Source: Armatimonadota bacterium (GTDB lineage: Bacteria; Armatimonadota; Hebobacteria; Hebobacterales; WVXJ01). Taken from it: a DNA stretch of 6,308 bases. The DNA lies in NCBI GenBank assembly GCA_011773575.1, contig WVXJ01000013.1:28378-34685 (forward strand), given 5' to 3'. The notes under the pieces were generated by a model. It was not told where the DNA came from. It worked only from the letters and a program-made list of their open reading frames with translations, and did not search any database. Made by a program: the position numbers and the translations under genes. This document shows, one piece after another, positions 1 through 5,700 of this stretch; within the stretch, counting starts at the first letter, position 1; each line of letters starts with the position of its first letter.

Positions 1-926
1 GTGAAAGCGATGAACCGCTCGATGACGGCTTTCTGCCTCTCCTCCTCCAACCAGCGCTTTCCGATACCAAAAGGCCCGAAGACTCGCTGCCTGAAGATGT
101 CCCGCCGAATCTCCTCCTTCACCTCACTGAAACCGCGGAGGCGTTCTCGCTGGACCTCCTCCACCTTCACTACCCAATACTCAATGGCCGGGCTGTCGGG
201 ATCCTGCGCCACCTGCGGTACTTTCAAAGGACCGGACAGATCGCCCACACGAGTATTCTCTATGGCCGCTCGCATTGAGCCTGGCAAACCTGCAAGTGGC
301 ACCCGAAAAGCAGATTGGCTAGCCTGAACCAGTCTCGGTCCCAACTCATTTGCCACAGCAGGGAAATCGCTTCCCGCTCTCAGCAGTTCCAATGCCTTTT
401 GCGCTATCTCCTCGGTGCGCGCTGAAAGCCTCCATATCATTGCACTTGCAGGGACAGTGAAGGAAGCCTTGTTTCTGTTGTAGTATGCTTCCACCTCGGC
501 GTCAGTTACATTCGCTTCCTGCGCAAAGACCTTCTCCAGCAGTAGTGCGATGCGGGCCTCGTCGCGTACGCGCTTTTCCGTGTACTCATGCTGCAAGAGC
601 CAGCTTTGAAAGGAAGCCTCGCTCTGGATCCCCAGAGCCTTCTTGCGCGTGTCAACTGCTTCCGTTACCTCCTTTTCACTGATGGTCACCCCGCGCTTCT
701 TCGCCTCCGCTTCGAGAAGGACCTCAGCGATAAGGTTCTCCAATACATATATGCCGTGATAGGACAGCAAGCGCTCGGTTAAGCGACTCCTGCTGATAGG
801 CTCACCGTTTACCGTTGCCACCGGATCCGAGATAACTGATGTCGAGCCCGCCCAGCAAGCCGCAGAGAGAAGGACCACTCCCCCGATCAGCACCGACAAA
901 ATGAACCATACAGGTCTAATCCCCAT
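1..926 (-). CDS. SurA/PpiC-like exported peptidyl-prolyl isomerase or chaperone (3' end outside window)
   Basis: Reading the minus strand from the ATG at 926 gives 308 codons with no stop before the window edge, so the C-terminus is missing. Residues 7-23 are a hydrophobic signal or anchor segment ending in LLSAAC. Cys24 could be a lipidation site, but Ser at -3 fits a lipobox poorly. Residues 34-150 match the SurA N-terminal fold: VATVNGEPISRSRL, then a helical stretch with EAEAKKRGVTISEKEV, then TDAEVEAYYNRNKASF. Residues 160-257 look like a parvulin (PpiC) domain, with ALELLRAGSDFPAVANELG at the start and WVVKVEEV at the end. It lacks the usual glycine-rich GGDLG-type segment, so isomerase activity is doubtful and a holdase role outside the membrane is more likely. 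AAGGAG lies 9 bases upstream of the ATG, inside the end of the Nudix gene, which it overlaps by 11 bases. The family call is firm; catalytic activity and lipidation are inference. Confidence 0.85.
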   Translation of the reverse strand, partial: MGIRPVWFILSVLIGGVVLLSAACWAGSTSVISDPVATVNGEPISRSRLTERLLSYHGIYVLENLIAEVLLEAEAKKRGVTISEKEVTEAVDTRKKALGIQSEASFQSWLLQHEYTEKRVRDEARIALLLEKVFAQEANVTDAEVEAYYNRNKASFTVPASAMIWRLSARTEEIAQKALELLRAGSDFPAVANELGPRLVQASQSAFRVPLAGLPGSMRAAIENTRVGDLSGPLKVPQVAQDPDSPAIEYWVVKVEEVQRERLRGFSEVKEEIRRDIFRQRVFGPFGIGKRWLEEERQKAVIERFIAF

Positions 927-1497
927 TGTCTCTTACTCCTTTATCCTCATTACCCAGCATCTTGGCCCATCTGCCCGTGGCCAGCAGCAGGCCGACGATC
1001 GTCTTGGCATCCTGAATTTCGCCCCGTTCTATCATCCTCAATGCCTCAGACACCGACACTTCCACTCGCTCCAACCGTTCATCTTCATCCTTCGGTGCCC
1101 ATGCCGGCTGAAGATCTCCAGCCAGAAACAGATGAATCACTTCACTGCTATATCCCGGCGCTAGATAGATGGAACAGAGCCTATCAAGCCGGCCCGGCCG
1201 CATCCCTATCTCCTCAGACAACTCGCGCTCTACGCACTCCTCCGGTGCCTCGCCTTCTTCCAACACTCCCGCTGGAATCTCCAGCAGGGCCTTACCTGTG
1301 GGGAGCCTGAATTGACGCACCATCACTACATCTCCTGATTCTAGCAACGGAACAACTGCAATCGCTCCCGGATGATATACCACTTCTCGCTGCGCGCGCT
1401 CTCCATCAGGGAGGGCGACCTCCTCTACTCTCACTCGCAAGAGCCGGCCGCTGAAGACCTCGTTTGAGGCAATGATTCGCTCGCAAAGCTCCTTCAT
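916..1497 (-). CDS. Nudix hydrolase, ADP-ribose pyrophosphatase type (NudF-like)
   Basis: A 193-aa protein of usual length for the family. The full Nudix box G-x5-E-x7-REUxEExGU is present at residues 77-99 (GVLEEGE, then RELSEEIGM). Glu95 and Glu96 are the expected metal ligands. The N-terminal part (FSGRLLRVRVEEVALPDG, then REVVYHPGAIAVVPL) and the segment after the box (YLAPGYSSEVIHLFLA) are characteristic of ADP-ribose pyrophosphatases. Such enzymes hydrolyse ADP-ribose to AMP and ribose 5-phosphate in the cytoplasm. Substrate is inferred from family resemblance; another nucleoside diphosphate sugar is possible. The ATG overlaps the DUF3866 stop in an ATGA arrangement, with GAGGG about 8 bases upstream, so translation is probably coupled. 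The neighbouring DUF3866 gene is a recurrent companion of this Nudix type in Gram-positive genomes. The 3' end overlaps the start of the SurA-like gene. Confidence 0.93.
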   Translation of the reverse strand: MKELCERIIASNEVFSGRLLRVRVEEVALPDGERAQREVVYHPGAIAVVPLLESGDVVMVRQFRLPTGKALLEIPAGVLEEGEAPEECVERELSEEIGMRPGRLDRLCSIYLAPGYSSEVIHLFLAGDLQPAWAPKDEDERLERVEVSVSEALRMIERGEIQDAKTIVGLLLATGRWAKMLGNEDKGVRDNGD

Positions 1498-2636
1498 GCC
1501 GAATTCCCTCTCAGGCCATATCTCTTCGCAGCCGCTGCACCGGCTGCGGCTGCGGCAAGAAAGAACTCTCTATCCTCATCTACGCTTCGGCCCATACTCG
1601 ACACTTTTATGTCAAGGCGTCGAAGTTCCTCTAGACCTGTCTCCCCCTCCTCTATGACTACCTCATGGCGGCCGGAAATACCACTCTCAGTTAGTTGTTC
1701 CCGCAGAGGCAGAAGTTTCTTCTCCTCCAATCTGGGAAGCACCACTATCGCCCGGCAAAGTGCTACCCGCCCCAGAGAAACCAGAAACTGCTGACTCACT
1801 CCGCGATGGCGAGGCCTTGGATCTGCAAAGGACATCCTCACCGCAGCCAGAGCAACGCCGCCCAGCGCCCCAACGGCATTCACACCTTCCCCTTGATAGA
1901 TAGCTCCAAACCCGAAGAGCGTTTCTGTCCCTATGTTTCCCGGCCCTTGGCATAGGACCGCAACATCCGCCTGCGCCGCCGCTTTTGCCGCCAAGAGTGC
2001 AGAATAGACATTCACAGCCTCCAAGTCTCCTCCAAAGGCCTGTCCGGCGGTGATGGTAATATCAACCAGTCCCTTCTTCTGAAGCTCTTCCGCCAGCCGG
2101 CTAAAGGCAAATGGGAGTGAAGCCGTATCACTCATGATGTAGGCTATTCTCGCTTTGCCGGCCGTGTGGGCCTTTATGGCTGCGCAAATCGGTGCCAGTT
2201 GGCTGTGTAACCCTGCCGCCACGACCGGCATTCCATCGAGGCTTTGCGCCCGCTCAAGGGTCTCATGGTATGGGCTGTCCGGCTCCTCGACGGCGAGACA
2301 GCGAACCTGCAATGGAGTGTAGCGGAGTTTCATCGTATGGCCCGTTGGGATCTCCCCGCCGGGCTCCACTGCGCTTTGGCTGAGATTGGCGATTACGAAA
2401 TGATACCCACCCGTCCCAAGGCCGAGTCCAATCGCAGTGGTGTTGAGAAGAACCAAATCACCCTGGGTCACCTGCTGCGGGCACAGTGCGGGATAATGGA
2501 TAGCCTTTTCCGGACTTTTACCGCCAAGGAACTCTACGAGCAGCTCCGTCGCGCCTGCGCGCCTGTCAACTATCTTTACCACCTTGGCGACTTGTCCAAG
2601 AAGACCTGCATCAACCCGGCCCCCGTTTTCCGCCAC
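1494..2636 (-). CDS. DUF3866 family protein, function unknown
   Basis: A 380-aa cytoplasmic protein with no signal or membrane segment. Family landmarks appear in order: GDLVLLNTTAIGLGLGTGGYH at about 59-79 (partly glycine-rich), GHTMKLRYTPLQ at 99-110, GLHSQLAPI at 142-150, YIMSDTASLPFAFS at 166-179, GQAFGGDLEAVNVYSALLAA at 198-217, GPGNIGTETLFGFG at 231-244 and SFADPRPRHRGVSQQ at 269-283. Conservation of Gly, Asp and His suggests a ligand or catalytic site, but no activity is established for the family as far as I know. An Ala-rich helix (360-370) closes the protein. I chose the GTG at 2636 because AGGAGG sits 6 bases before it. An upstream in-frame GTG at 2654 has no such site and would add only MPRRRR. 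The stop overlaps the Nudix ATG by 4 bases. There is a 95-base gap to the upstream gene, with no terminator visible. Confidence 0.9.
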   Translation of the reverse strand: MAENGGRVDAGLLGQVAKVVKIVDRRAGATELLVEFLGGKSPEKAIHYPALCPQQVTQGDLVLLNTTAIGLGLGTGGYHFVIANLSQSAVEPGGEIPTGHTMKLRYTPLQVRCLAVEEPDSPYHETLERAQSLDGMPVVAAGLHSQLAPICAAIKAHTAGKARIAYIMSDTASLPFAFSRLAEELQKKGLVDITITAGQAFGGDLEAVNVYSALLAAKAAAQADVAVLCQGPGNIGTETLFGFGAIYQGEGVNAVGALGGVALAAVRMSFADPRPRHRGVSQQFLVSLGRVALCRAIVVLPRLEEKKLLPLREQLTESGISGRHEVVIEEGETGLEELRRLDIKVSSMGRSVDEDREFFLAAAAAGAAAAKRYGLRGNSA

Positions 2637-2648
2637 TCTTCGCCTCCT
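2634..2648 (-). promoter_or_regulatory. Shine-Dalgarno and GTG start of the DUF3866 gene
   Basis: On the minus strand a perfect AGGAGG (2648-2643) is followed by 6 bases and then GTG (2636-2634). This spacing is optimal and decides the start, because the longer alternative at 2654 would place this site inside the coding region. Confidence 0.8.
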
Positions 2649-2731
2649 CGGCACTTACGGCACAAAAGGTATCACACAGGGTTCCCGCCTGGCAAGCGAG
2701 ACAGAGAAACTACAGTAGCCGCCAAGCCGCC

Positions 2732-3865
2732 TCAGTTCCTCTGTAATGCTTCTTGATACTCCTCAAACCAAGCATAGAATTCCTGGTTGGGTACCTGTTC
2801 GAAAGCGAGCAGCATGGGAGAATAGGGTCGCTCTTGCAGATAGGCGAGATGGCTTTCGAGTGCGGTCTGGTCACAGCGGCGATCAATAGCGAGCAGTCGG
2901 CGCAGAGAGGAATCCGGCACCTGTTCTCTTGCATCTTCCGGCACTGCACAAAGATGAGTAATGTGCAGCAGAGCCTCTCGGCTCACCCCCAAGTCAGGAA
3001 CATTTGCCTCAATCCAGCGAGCCAGTTCGTCGTCTTGGTCGGAGTAGTTGGGCAAAGGTACGTATTTTTCAAAGGTGTCAATGGCATCGGCGATGAAGGC
3101 GCCGAGTGCCGCGCTGGGACCGAACAGCTTGCCTACCGCAAGCATGGCAGCATCATCCGATGTGCCTCCGCCAAAGCGATGACGGATGTAGAGAAATCGC
3201 AGACGACGGGGATCATTCTCCTTGTACTCGGCGATTACCCCTCGGCTTCGCAATTCCTCGATTCGGTCTTCCCATTCCCCGTGAGCGAGTTTCTCGGCAT
3301 CCAGCCCCATGTCCTCCATCTTCGCAACATCCACCAGGGCCGTTTCTCCTCCCCCTATGCGAATGCCATACCGTTCTTCAGCCTCGAGACGCACCTTGGA
3401 GTCGTCTCTAAGCCCACCCAGGTAGATACCTTTGAGCACATCGGCCGGGACTACTTCAATCTGTCGAAATAGGCCGATATCGAAGAGACAATCACCATCA
3501 GGTGTGACAAGCAGATTGCCTGTTTTACCGCGCGCAGCGAGTTGCACCCATTCCACGACTTCATCAATGACTGCCTGGCGCTGGCCGGCGACCGCCACCG
3601 GGTCTCTTCCCAACCCCTGTACGGTGTCCTGCATACTCGTATTCACAAACCGGCGTCCGGCGAAGGCGCCATGACCCTCGTGAGCATGTCCTTCAACAGA
3701 CTGCATGAGGATGAGTTCCTCAATCAGCTGGCTGGTGCGCAACCGTGTGTTGTCTGTTAATCGTTGAAAATCTTCCCGAATTATGTCGGCCGGGGGCACA
3801 CCTGATCGAATTGTTCGAAAAGAGCGTCTGTGCAGGCGGCTCCTGGATTTGGAGCGATGTTTCAT
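2732..3865 (-). CDS. Uncharacterised 377-aa protein
   Basis: I do not recognise this protein. I chose the ATG at 3865 because GGAG lies 7 bases upstream; the frame stays open to an ATG at 3946, but that start would add 27 residues of poor composition. The N-terminus is very basic (MKHRSKSRSRLHRR). It is followed by an amphipathic helix (TSQLIEELILMQSVEG) and a histidine cluster HAHEGH at residues 60-65 that could bind a metal. Further landmarks are YGIRIGGGETALVDVAKMED, then RHRFGGGTSDDAAMLAVGKLFGPSAALGAF, then an acidic C-terminal third rich in aromatic and Leu residues (for example FYAWFEEYQEAL at the end). No signal peptide or transmembrane helix is evident, so it is probably cytoplasmic. 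It may be first in the operon with DUF3866, Nudix and SurA-like genes (95-base gap, same strand). It is divergent from the small membrane protein gene. The coding call rests on the ribosome-binding site, protein-like composition and tight packing. The function is unknown. Confidence 0.75.
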   Translation of the reverse strand: MKHRSKSRSRLHRRSFRTIRSGVPPADIIREDFQRLTDNTRLRTSQLIEELILMQSVEGHAHEGHGAFAGRRFVNTSMQDTVQGLGRDPVAVAGQRQAVIDEVVEWVQLAARGKTGNLLVTPDGDCLFDIGLFRQIEVVPADVLKGIYLGGLRDDSKVRLEAEERYGIRIGGGETALVDVAKMEDMGLDAEKLAHGEWEDRIEELRSRGVIAEYKENDPRRLRFLYIRHRFGGGTSDDAAMLAVGKLFGPSAALGAFIADAIDTFEKYVPLPNYSDQDDELARWIEANVPDLGVSREALLHITHLCAVPEDAREQVPDSSLRRLLAIDRRCDQTALESHLAYLQERPYSPMLLAFEQVPNQEFYAWFEEYQEALQRN

Positions 3866-4015
3866 GTGATTTCTCCATACCGAGCAAAGATTCCGAGCTC
3901 GCAATAGTAGCCAGTTCCGGGCCGGGAAGGAATCTGGTTCCTGCAACTCGAAAGAAGTATTTCGCCATTTGGATTTGCTATCTCAGGCCATGTGCCGGAA
4001 CGGAGGGATATGCCG
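3866..4015. other. Divergent intergenic region
   Basis: This 150-base gap separates the unknown 377-aa gene (minus) from the small membrane protein gene (plus), so it should hold promoters for both. I found no convincing -35/-10 pair on either strand. Short inverted repeats are present, AGGAA-TCTGG-TTCCT at 3928-3942 and CGAAA-N6-TTTCG at 3949-3964. They are short enough to be chance. Confidence 0.4.
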
Positions 4016-4018
4016 ATG
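4002..4018 (+). promoter_or_regulatory. Shine-Dalgarno and ATG start of the small membrane protein
   Basis: GGAGGG at 4002-4007 lies 8 bases before the ATG at 4016. An in-frame ATG at 4010 is only 2 bases from this site and a GTG at 3992 lies upstream of it, so 4016 is the preferred start. Confidence 0.7.
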
Positions 4019-4240
4019 GGAAAGTGGCTCAGCATCCTGGTAGGATTGATACTCGCAGCCTTGGGCTTGGCCGGTATCATCGGTTGGTGGTCAGAAGGCG
4101 TGTGGAGCTTCATCAGGTCAGGGGTTGTGCTGGCAGCCTTCTTCGTAGGCATAGGAGCGATAGTCTTCGGCATAGGTGAACTGCGTGCTCCGGCGGAGAC
4201 CCCTCCAGTCACTCCTCCAGAGCCCCCTGCGGATTGCTGA
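4016..4240 (+). CDS. Small two-helix membrane protein, function unknown
   Basis: A 74-aa protein beginning MGKWLSILVG. Two hydrophobic segments are visible: residues about 4-24 (Gly/Leu/Ile rich, ending IIGWW) and about 33-54 (SGVVLAAFFVGIGAIVFGIG). A short polar connection (SEGVWSFIR) separates them. A proline-rich tail (ETPPVTPPEPPADC) ends the protein. It should sit in the cytoplasmic membrane as a hairpin. Basic residues after the start and between the helices do not settle the topology. I do not recognise a family. The gene stands alone on the plus strand. It converges on rplT with a 48-base gap and diverges from the 377-aa gene. Support comes from the well-placed ribosome-binding site and the clear membrane pattern; the opposite strand here encodes nothing with comparable features. 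Confidence 0.7.
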   Translation: MGKWLSILVGLILAALGLAGIIGWWSEGVWSFIRSGVVLAAFFVGIGAIVFGIGELRAPAETPPVTPPEPPADC

Positions 4241-4288
4241 AAGCTTCAGGCAAATGCCCGAGCAGCGGAGGGTCTCATCGGGGGCGAC

Positions 4289-4657
4289 TTACTTGGCGGC
4301 TTTCGCCAAGCCCGCCTTTGCCGTCTCAATGAGGCTCCGGAAGCCCTCCTGGTCCTGGATCGCCATTTCGGCAAGGAGTTTCCGGTTAATCTCGATTCCG
4401 TTGTTCCTCAAGGCTGCCGCGAAGCGGCTGTAGGTCATGCCTTCAGCACGAACCGCGGCATTGATGCGGGCTATCCACAGTCGCCTCGCTTCTCGCTTGC
4501 GTGTTCTCCGATCGCGATAGGAATATCGCAGGGCTCGGATGAGGGTGTCTTTGGCGGGCCGAAAGAGCCGATGTCGCGCGCCCCAATACCCCTGCGCCGC
4601 CCTTAATACACGACGATGTCGCTTGCGGGCGACCACTCCTCTTGTTACTCTAGGCAT
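4289..4657 (-). CDS. rplT: 50S ribosomal protein L20
   Basis: A 122-aa protein, about the normal L20 length, starting MPRVTRGVVARKRHRR. The strongly basic N-terminal extension and the helical hairpin contain the L20 signature YRDRRTRKREARRLWIARINAA at about 47-68 (key residues RDR, RRLWI and RINAA). The C-terminal globular part has YSRFAAALRNNGIEINRKLLAEMA. L20 binds 23S rRNA early in 50S assembly and, in Escherichia coli and Bacillus subtilis, represses its own operon by binding the mRNA. GGGA lies 8 bases before the ATG. It is the last gene of infC-rpmI-rplT, 47 bases after rpmI. No clear U-tract terminator follows it in the short gap to the convergent membrane protein gene. Confidence 0.98.
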   Translation of the reverse strand: MPRVTRGVVARKRHRRVLRAAQGYWGARHRLFRPAKDTLIRALRYSYRDRRTRKREARRLWIARINAAVRAEGMTYSRFAAALRNNGIEINRKLLAEMAIQDQEGFRSLIETAKAGLAKAAK

Positions 4658-4704
4658 TGCTCTTATCCCTTTCGGCTTCGCTCGAGGCGGTGTTTCACCT
4701 TACT

Positions 4705-4908
4705 TCACTTCCCCAAATAAGGCAAAGCACGTCGTACGCTCTTTTGATCCTTCTTTGATATTTTCCCGGGCACAGACAGCCGACGCTTCGAACTCTCGCT
4801 CTTCCCCGCCTTCATGTGGCTGGTGCGGGCATGACGAGTCAGCATCTTCCCTCGTCCGGTTACCGAGATTCGCTTTGTGACTGATTTTCTAGTCTTCATC
4901 TTTGGCAT
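4705..4908 (-). CDS. rpmI: 50S ribosomal protein L35
   Basis: A 67-aa protein matching the usual 64-67 aa length. It begins MPKMKTRKSVTKRISVTGRG and ends with VRRALPYLGK, both typical of L35, and is Lys/Arg rich throughout. I chose the ATG at 4908. The frame is open further upstream to 5013, but that extension would run through the terminator hairpin and into infC, and does not resemble L35. The ribosome-binding site is modest (GGGTGA just after the U-tract). It sits inside a predicted pseudoknot that would also pair the start codon, so initiation is probably controlled. rpmI lies 73 bases after the infC stop and is followed by rplT, the standard order. Confidence 0.97.
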   Translation of the reverse strand: MPKMKTRKSVTKRISVTGRGKMLTRHARTSHMKAGKSESSKRRLSVPGKISKKDQKSVRRALPYLGK

Positions 4909-4947
4909 TGTTTCACCCAAAAAAGGCGCCTCACAATGGGAGGCGCC
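4906..4947 (-). promoter_or_regulatory. Predicted pseudoknot operator over the rpmI start site
   Basis: The terminator hairpin loop contains 5'-CAUUGU (4938-4933). This is perfectly complementary to 5'-ACAAUG (4911-4906), which includes the rpmI start codon. The result is an H-type pseudoknot: stem 1 of 8 bp, loop 1 of one nucleotide, stem 2 of 6 bp and loop 2 of 13 nucleotides holding the U-tract and GGGUGA ribosome-binding site. These dimensions fit classical pseudoknots, where one nucleotide spans a 6-bp stem. In Escherichia coli, L20 represses rpmI-rplT translation through an mRNA pseudoknot at the same gene boundary, so an analogous function is plausible. The pairing is seen in the sequence; folding and L20 binding are inference. 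Confidence 0.55.
4919..4947 (-). terminator. Intrinsic terminator or attenuator between infC and rpmI
   Basis: On the minus strand, GGCGCCTC (4947-4940) pairs perfectly with GAGGCGCC (4932-4925) around a 7-base loop, and TTTTTT follows at once (4924-4919). This is a textbook Rho-independent terminator, 8 GC-rich base pairs plus six Us. It ends only 10 bases before the rpmI ATG. Because it lies inside an operon, it must be leaky or regulated, most plausibly setting the ratio of IF3 to L35/L20 mRNA. What would prevent termination is not visible; I found no clear antiterminator pairing. Confidence 0.85.
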
Positions 4948-4959
4948 GCCAGAGCGCAA

Positions 4960-4983
4960 GAATACACCGGATCCGGTGTATTC
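4960..4983. repeat. Perfect 24-bp palindrome overlapping the infC stop
   Basis: Two 12-base half-sites, GAATACACCGGA and its exact reverse complement TCCGGTGTATTC, abut without a spacer. As RNA it would fold to a 10-bp hairpin with a GAUC loop. On the minus strand the infC TGA (4984-4982) lies at its 5' edge. The terminator hairpin begins 12 bases further on, giving two tandem hairpins between infC and rpmI. It has no U-tract of its own. It could be part of the regulatory structure, a processing or stability element, or a DNA-binding site. Confidence 0.9.
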
Positions 4984-5518
4984 ACTGGCCGCCTGGCGTT
5001 TTCGCACTGGCACCTTTGGGCACCAGCACCATACTCATCATTCTCCCCTCTGTACGCGGATGGCTCTCCACAACCCCCACATCCGAAGCTTGTTCAGCGA
5101 GGTTGAGCAGCACCTGCCGACCGATGTCCGGATGACTCATCTCCCGGCTTCGGAAGATCATGTTCAATCGAACCTTATTCCCCTCCTCCAGGAAAGCGCG
5201 CAGTTTCTTAAGTTTCACAGCGACATCATGCTCATGGATATTCGGCCGCAGACGCAGAAGTTTAACCTCGGCACCGCGCTGCTTTCGCCGCTGATCCCGG
5301 TCTCGCTTGGATTGCGCGTACTTGTATTTGCCGTAATCCATGACGCGGCACACAGGCGGAGAAGCATTCGGGGCCACTTCGATCAAATCCAGTTCCTTGC
5401 TCTGCGCGAGGGCAAGGGCCTCTTTGGTGGTCATGACCCCCACCTGCGCGCCGTTCTCATCTATCACGCGCACCTGCGGGGCACGAATGCGCTCGTTTAT
5501 GCGATACGATTTCTCGAT
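4982..5518 (-). CDS. infC: Translation initiation factor IF-3, AUC start
   Basis: A 178-aa protein, matching the usual length of about 180. The N-terminal signature YRINERIRAP follows at once (residues 5-14), then VIDENGAQVGVM. The IF3 hallmark APNASPPVCRVMDYGKYKY is at 49-67. The linker is basic, and the C-terminal domain has KLLRLRPNIHEHD (86-98) and FRSRE (122-126). IF3 binds the 30S subunit, prevents premature 50S joining and discriminates against non-standard start codons. No ATG, GTG or TTG precedes YRINERIR. An in-frame TGA lies 12 bases upstream, and the first GTG (5473) would delete the conserved N-terminus. The ATC at 5518 has GAGGTG 5 bases before it and is the best start. Known infC genes use AUU (Escherichia coli) or AUC (Myxococcus xanthus), allowing self-repression. 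It is the first gene of the operon. Confidence 0.95.
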   Translation of the reverse strand: MEKSYRINERIRAPQVRVIDENGAQVGVMTTKEALALAQSKELDLIEVAPNASPPVCRVMDYGKYKYAQSKRDRDQRRKQRGAEVKLLRLRPNIHEHDVAVKLKKLRAFLEEGNKVRLNMIFRSREMSHPDIGRQVLLNLAEQASDVGVVESHPRTEGRMMSMVLVPKGASAKTPGGQ

Positions 5519-5529
5519 GGCTTCACCTC
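5516..5529 (-). promoter_or_regulatory. Shine-Dalgarno and non-standard ATC start codon of infC
   Basis: On the minus strand GAGGTG (5529-5524) is followed by AAGCC and then ATC (5518-5516). The reading frame from this ATC runs straight into the conserved IF3 N-terminus, and the in-frame TGA at 5530-5528 bars any longer start. The other rare-codon candidates, ATA at residue 7 and ATT at residue 11, lack a ribosome-binding site and would cut the signature. Confidence 0.8.
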
Positions 5530-5561
5530 AAATAAGGGAGTACGCTTTCTTCTGATGGGTG

Positions 5562-5590
5562 AGTATAGCAAACCGGAGGGTCTCTGTCAA
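5562..5590 (-). promoter_or_regulatory. Near-consensus sigma-70-type promoter for infC-rpmI-rplT
   Basis: On the minus strand TTGACA (5590-5585) and TATACT (5567-5562) are separated by 17 bases, so 11 of 12 positions match consensus at ideal spacing. Transcription should start near 5555, giving a leader of about 35 nt before the infC start. That is too short for the long L20 attenuator leader seen upstream of infC in Bacillus subtilis. Confidence 0.85.
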
Positions 5591-5700
5591 CGATTCCGCA
5601 CTCCCCGCATGTGCGCGAAATTCCACACTTACACTCACCGCGAGCATGCCAAGCCGGGCAAATCCGCGTGCATAGTATGAGAATAGAGAAGCGCCTCCTC

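Noticed and set aside
2244..2756. Plus-strand open frame of 170 codons
   Set aside because: It is antisense to DUF3866, whose family motifs fix the coding strand.
2753..3472. Plus-strand open frame of 239 codons opposite the unknown 377-aa gene
   Set aside because: The minus-strand frame is longer, has a well-spaced ribosome-binding site and continues the operon direction. The plus-strand translation is Ser/Cys-rich without recognisable motifs.
3928..3964. Two short inverted repeats with 5-bp arms in the divergent gap, considered as an operator
   Set aside because: Arms of five bases with loops are expected by chance, and no promoter could be placed next to them.
4234..4253. Imperfect hairpin (TTGCTGAA, loop AGC, TTCA-G-GCAA) between the convergent membrane protein and rplT genes, considered as a bidirectional terminator
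   Set aside because: The 8-bp stem has a bulge and no T-run follows on either strand, so intrinsic termination is not supported.
4909..5013. Upstream extension of rpmI to 5013 in the same open frame
   Set aside because: The added residues run through the terminator hairpin and the end of infC and do not resemble L35, which normally begins MPKMKT.
5471..5473. GTG as the infC start
   Set aside because: It would remove the conserved YRINERIRAP segment, and no ribosome-binding site precedes it. The ATC at 5518 fits both criteria.
4877..5680. Long plus-strand open frame of 267 codons
   Set aside because: It is antisense to infC and rpmI, which are unambiguous. Its translation has no family features.
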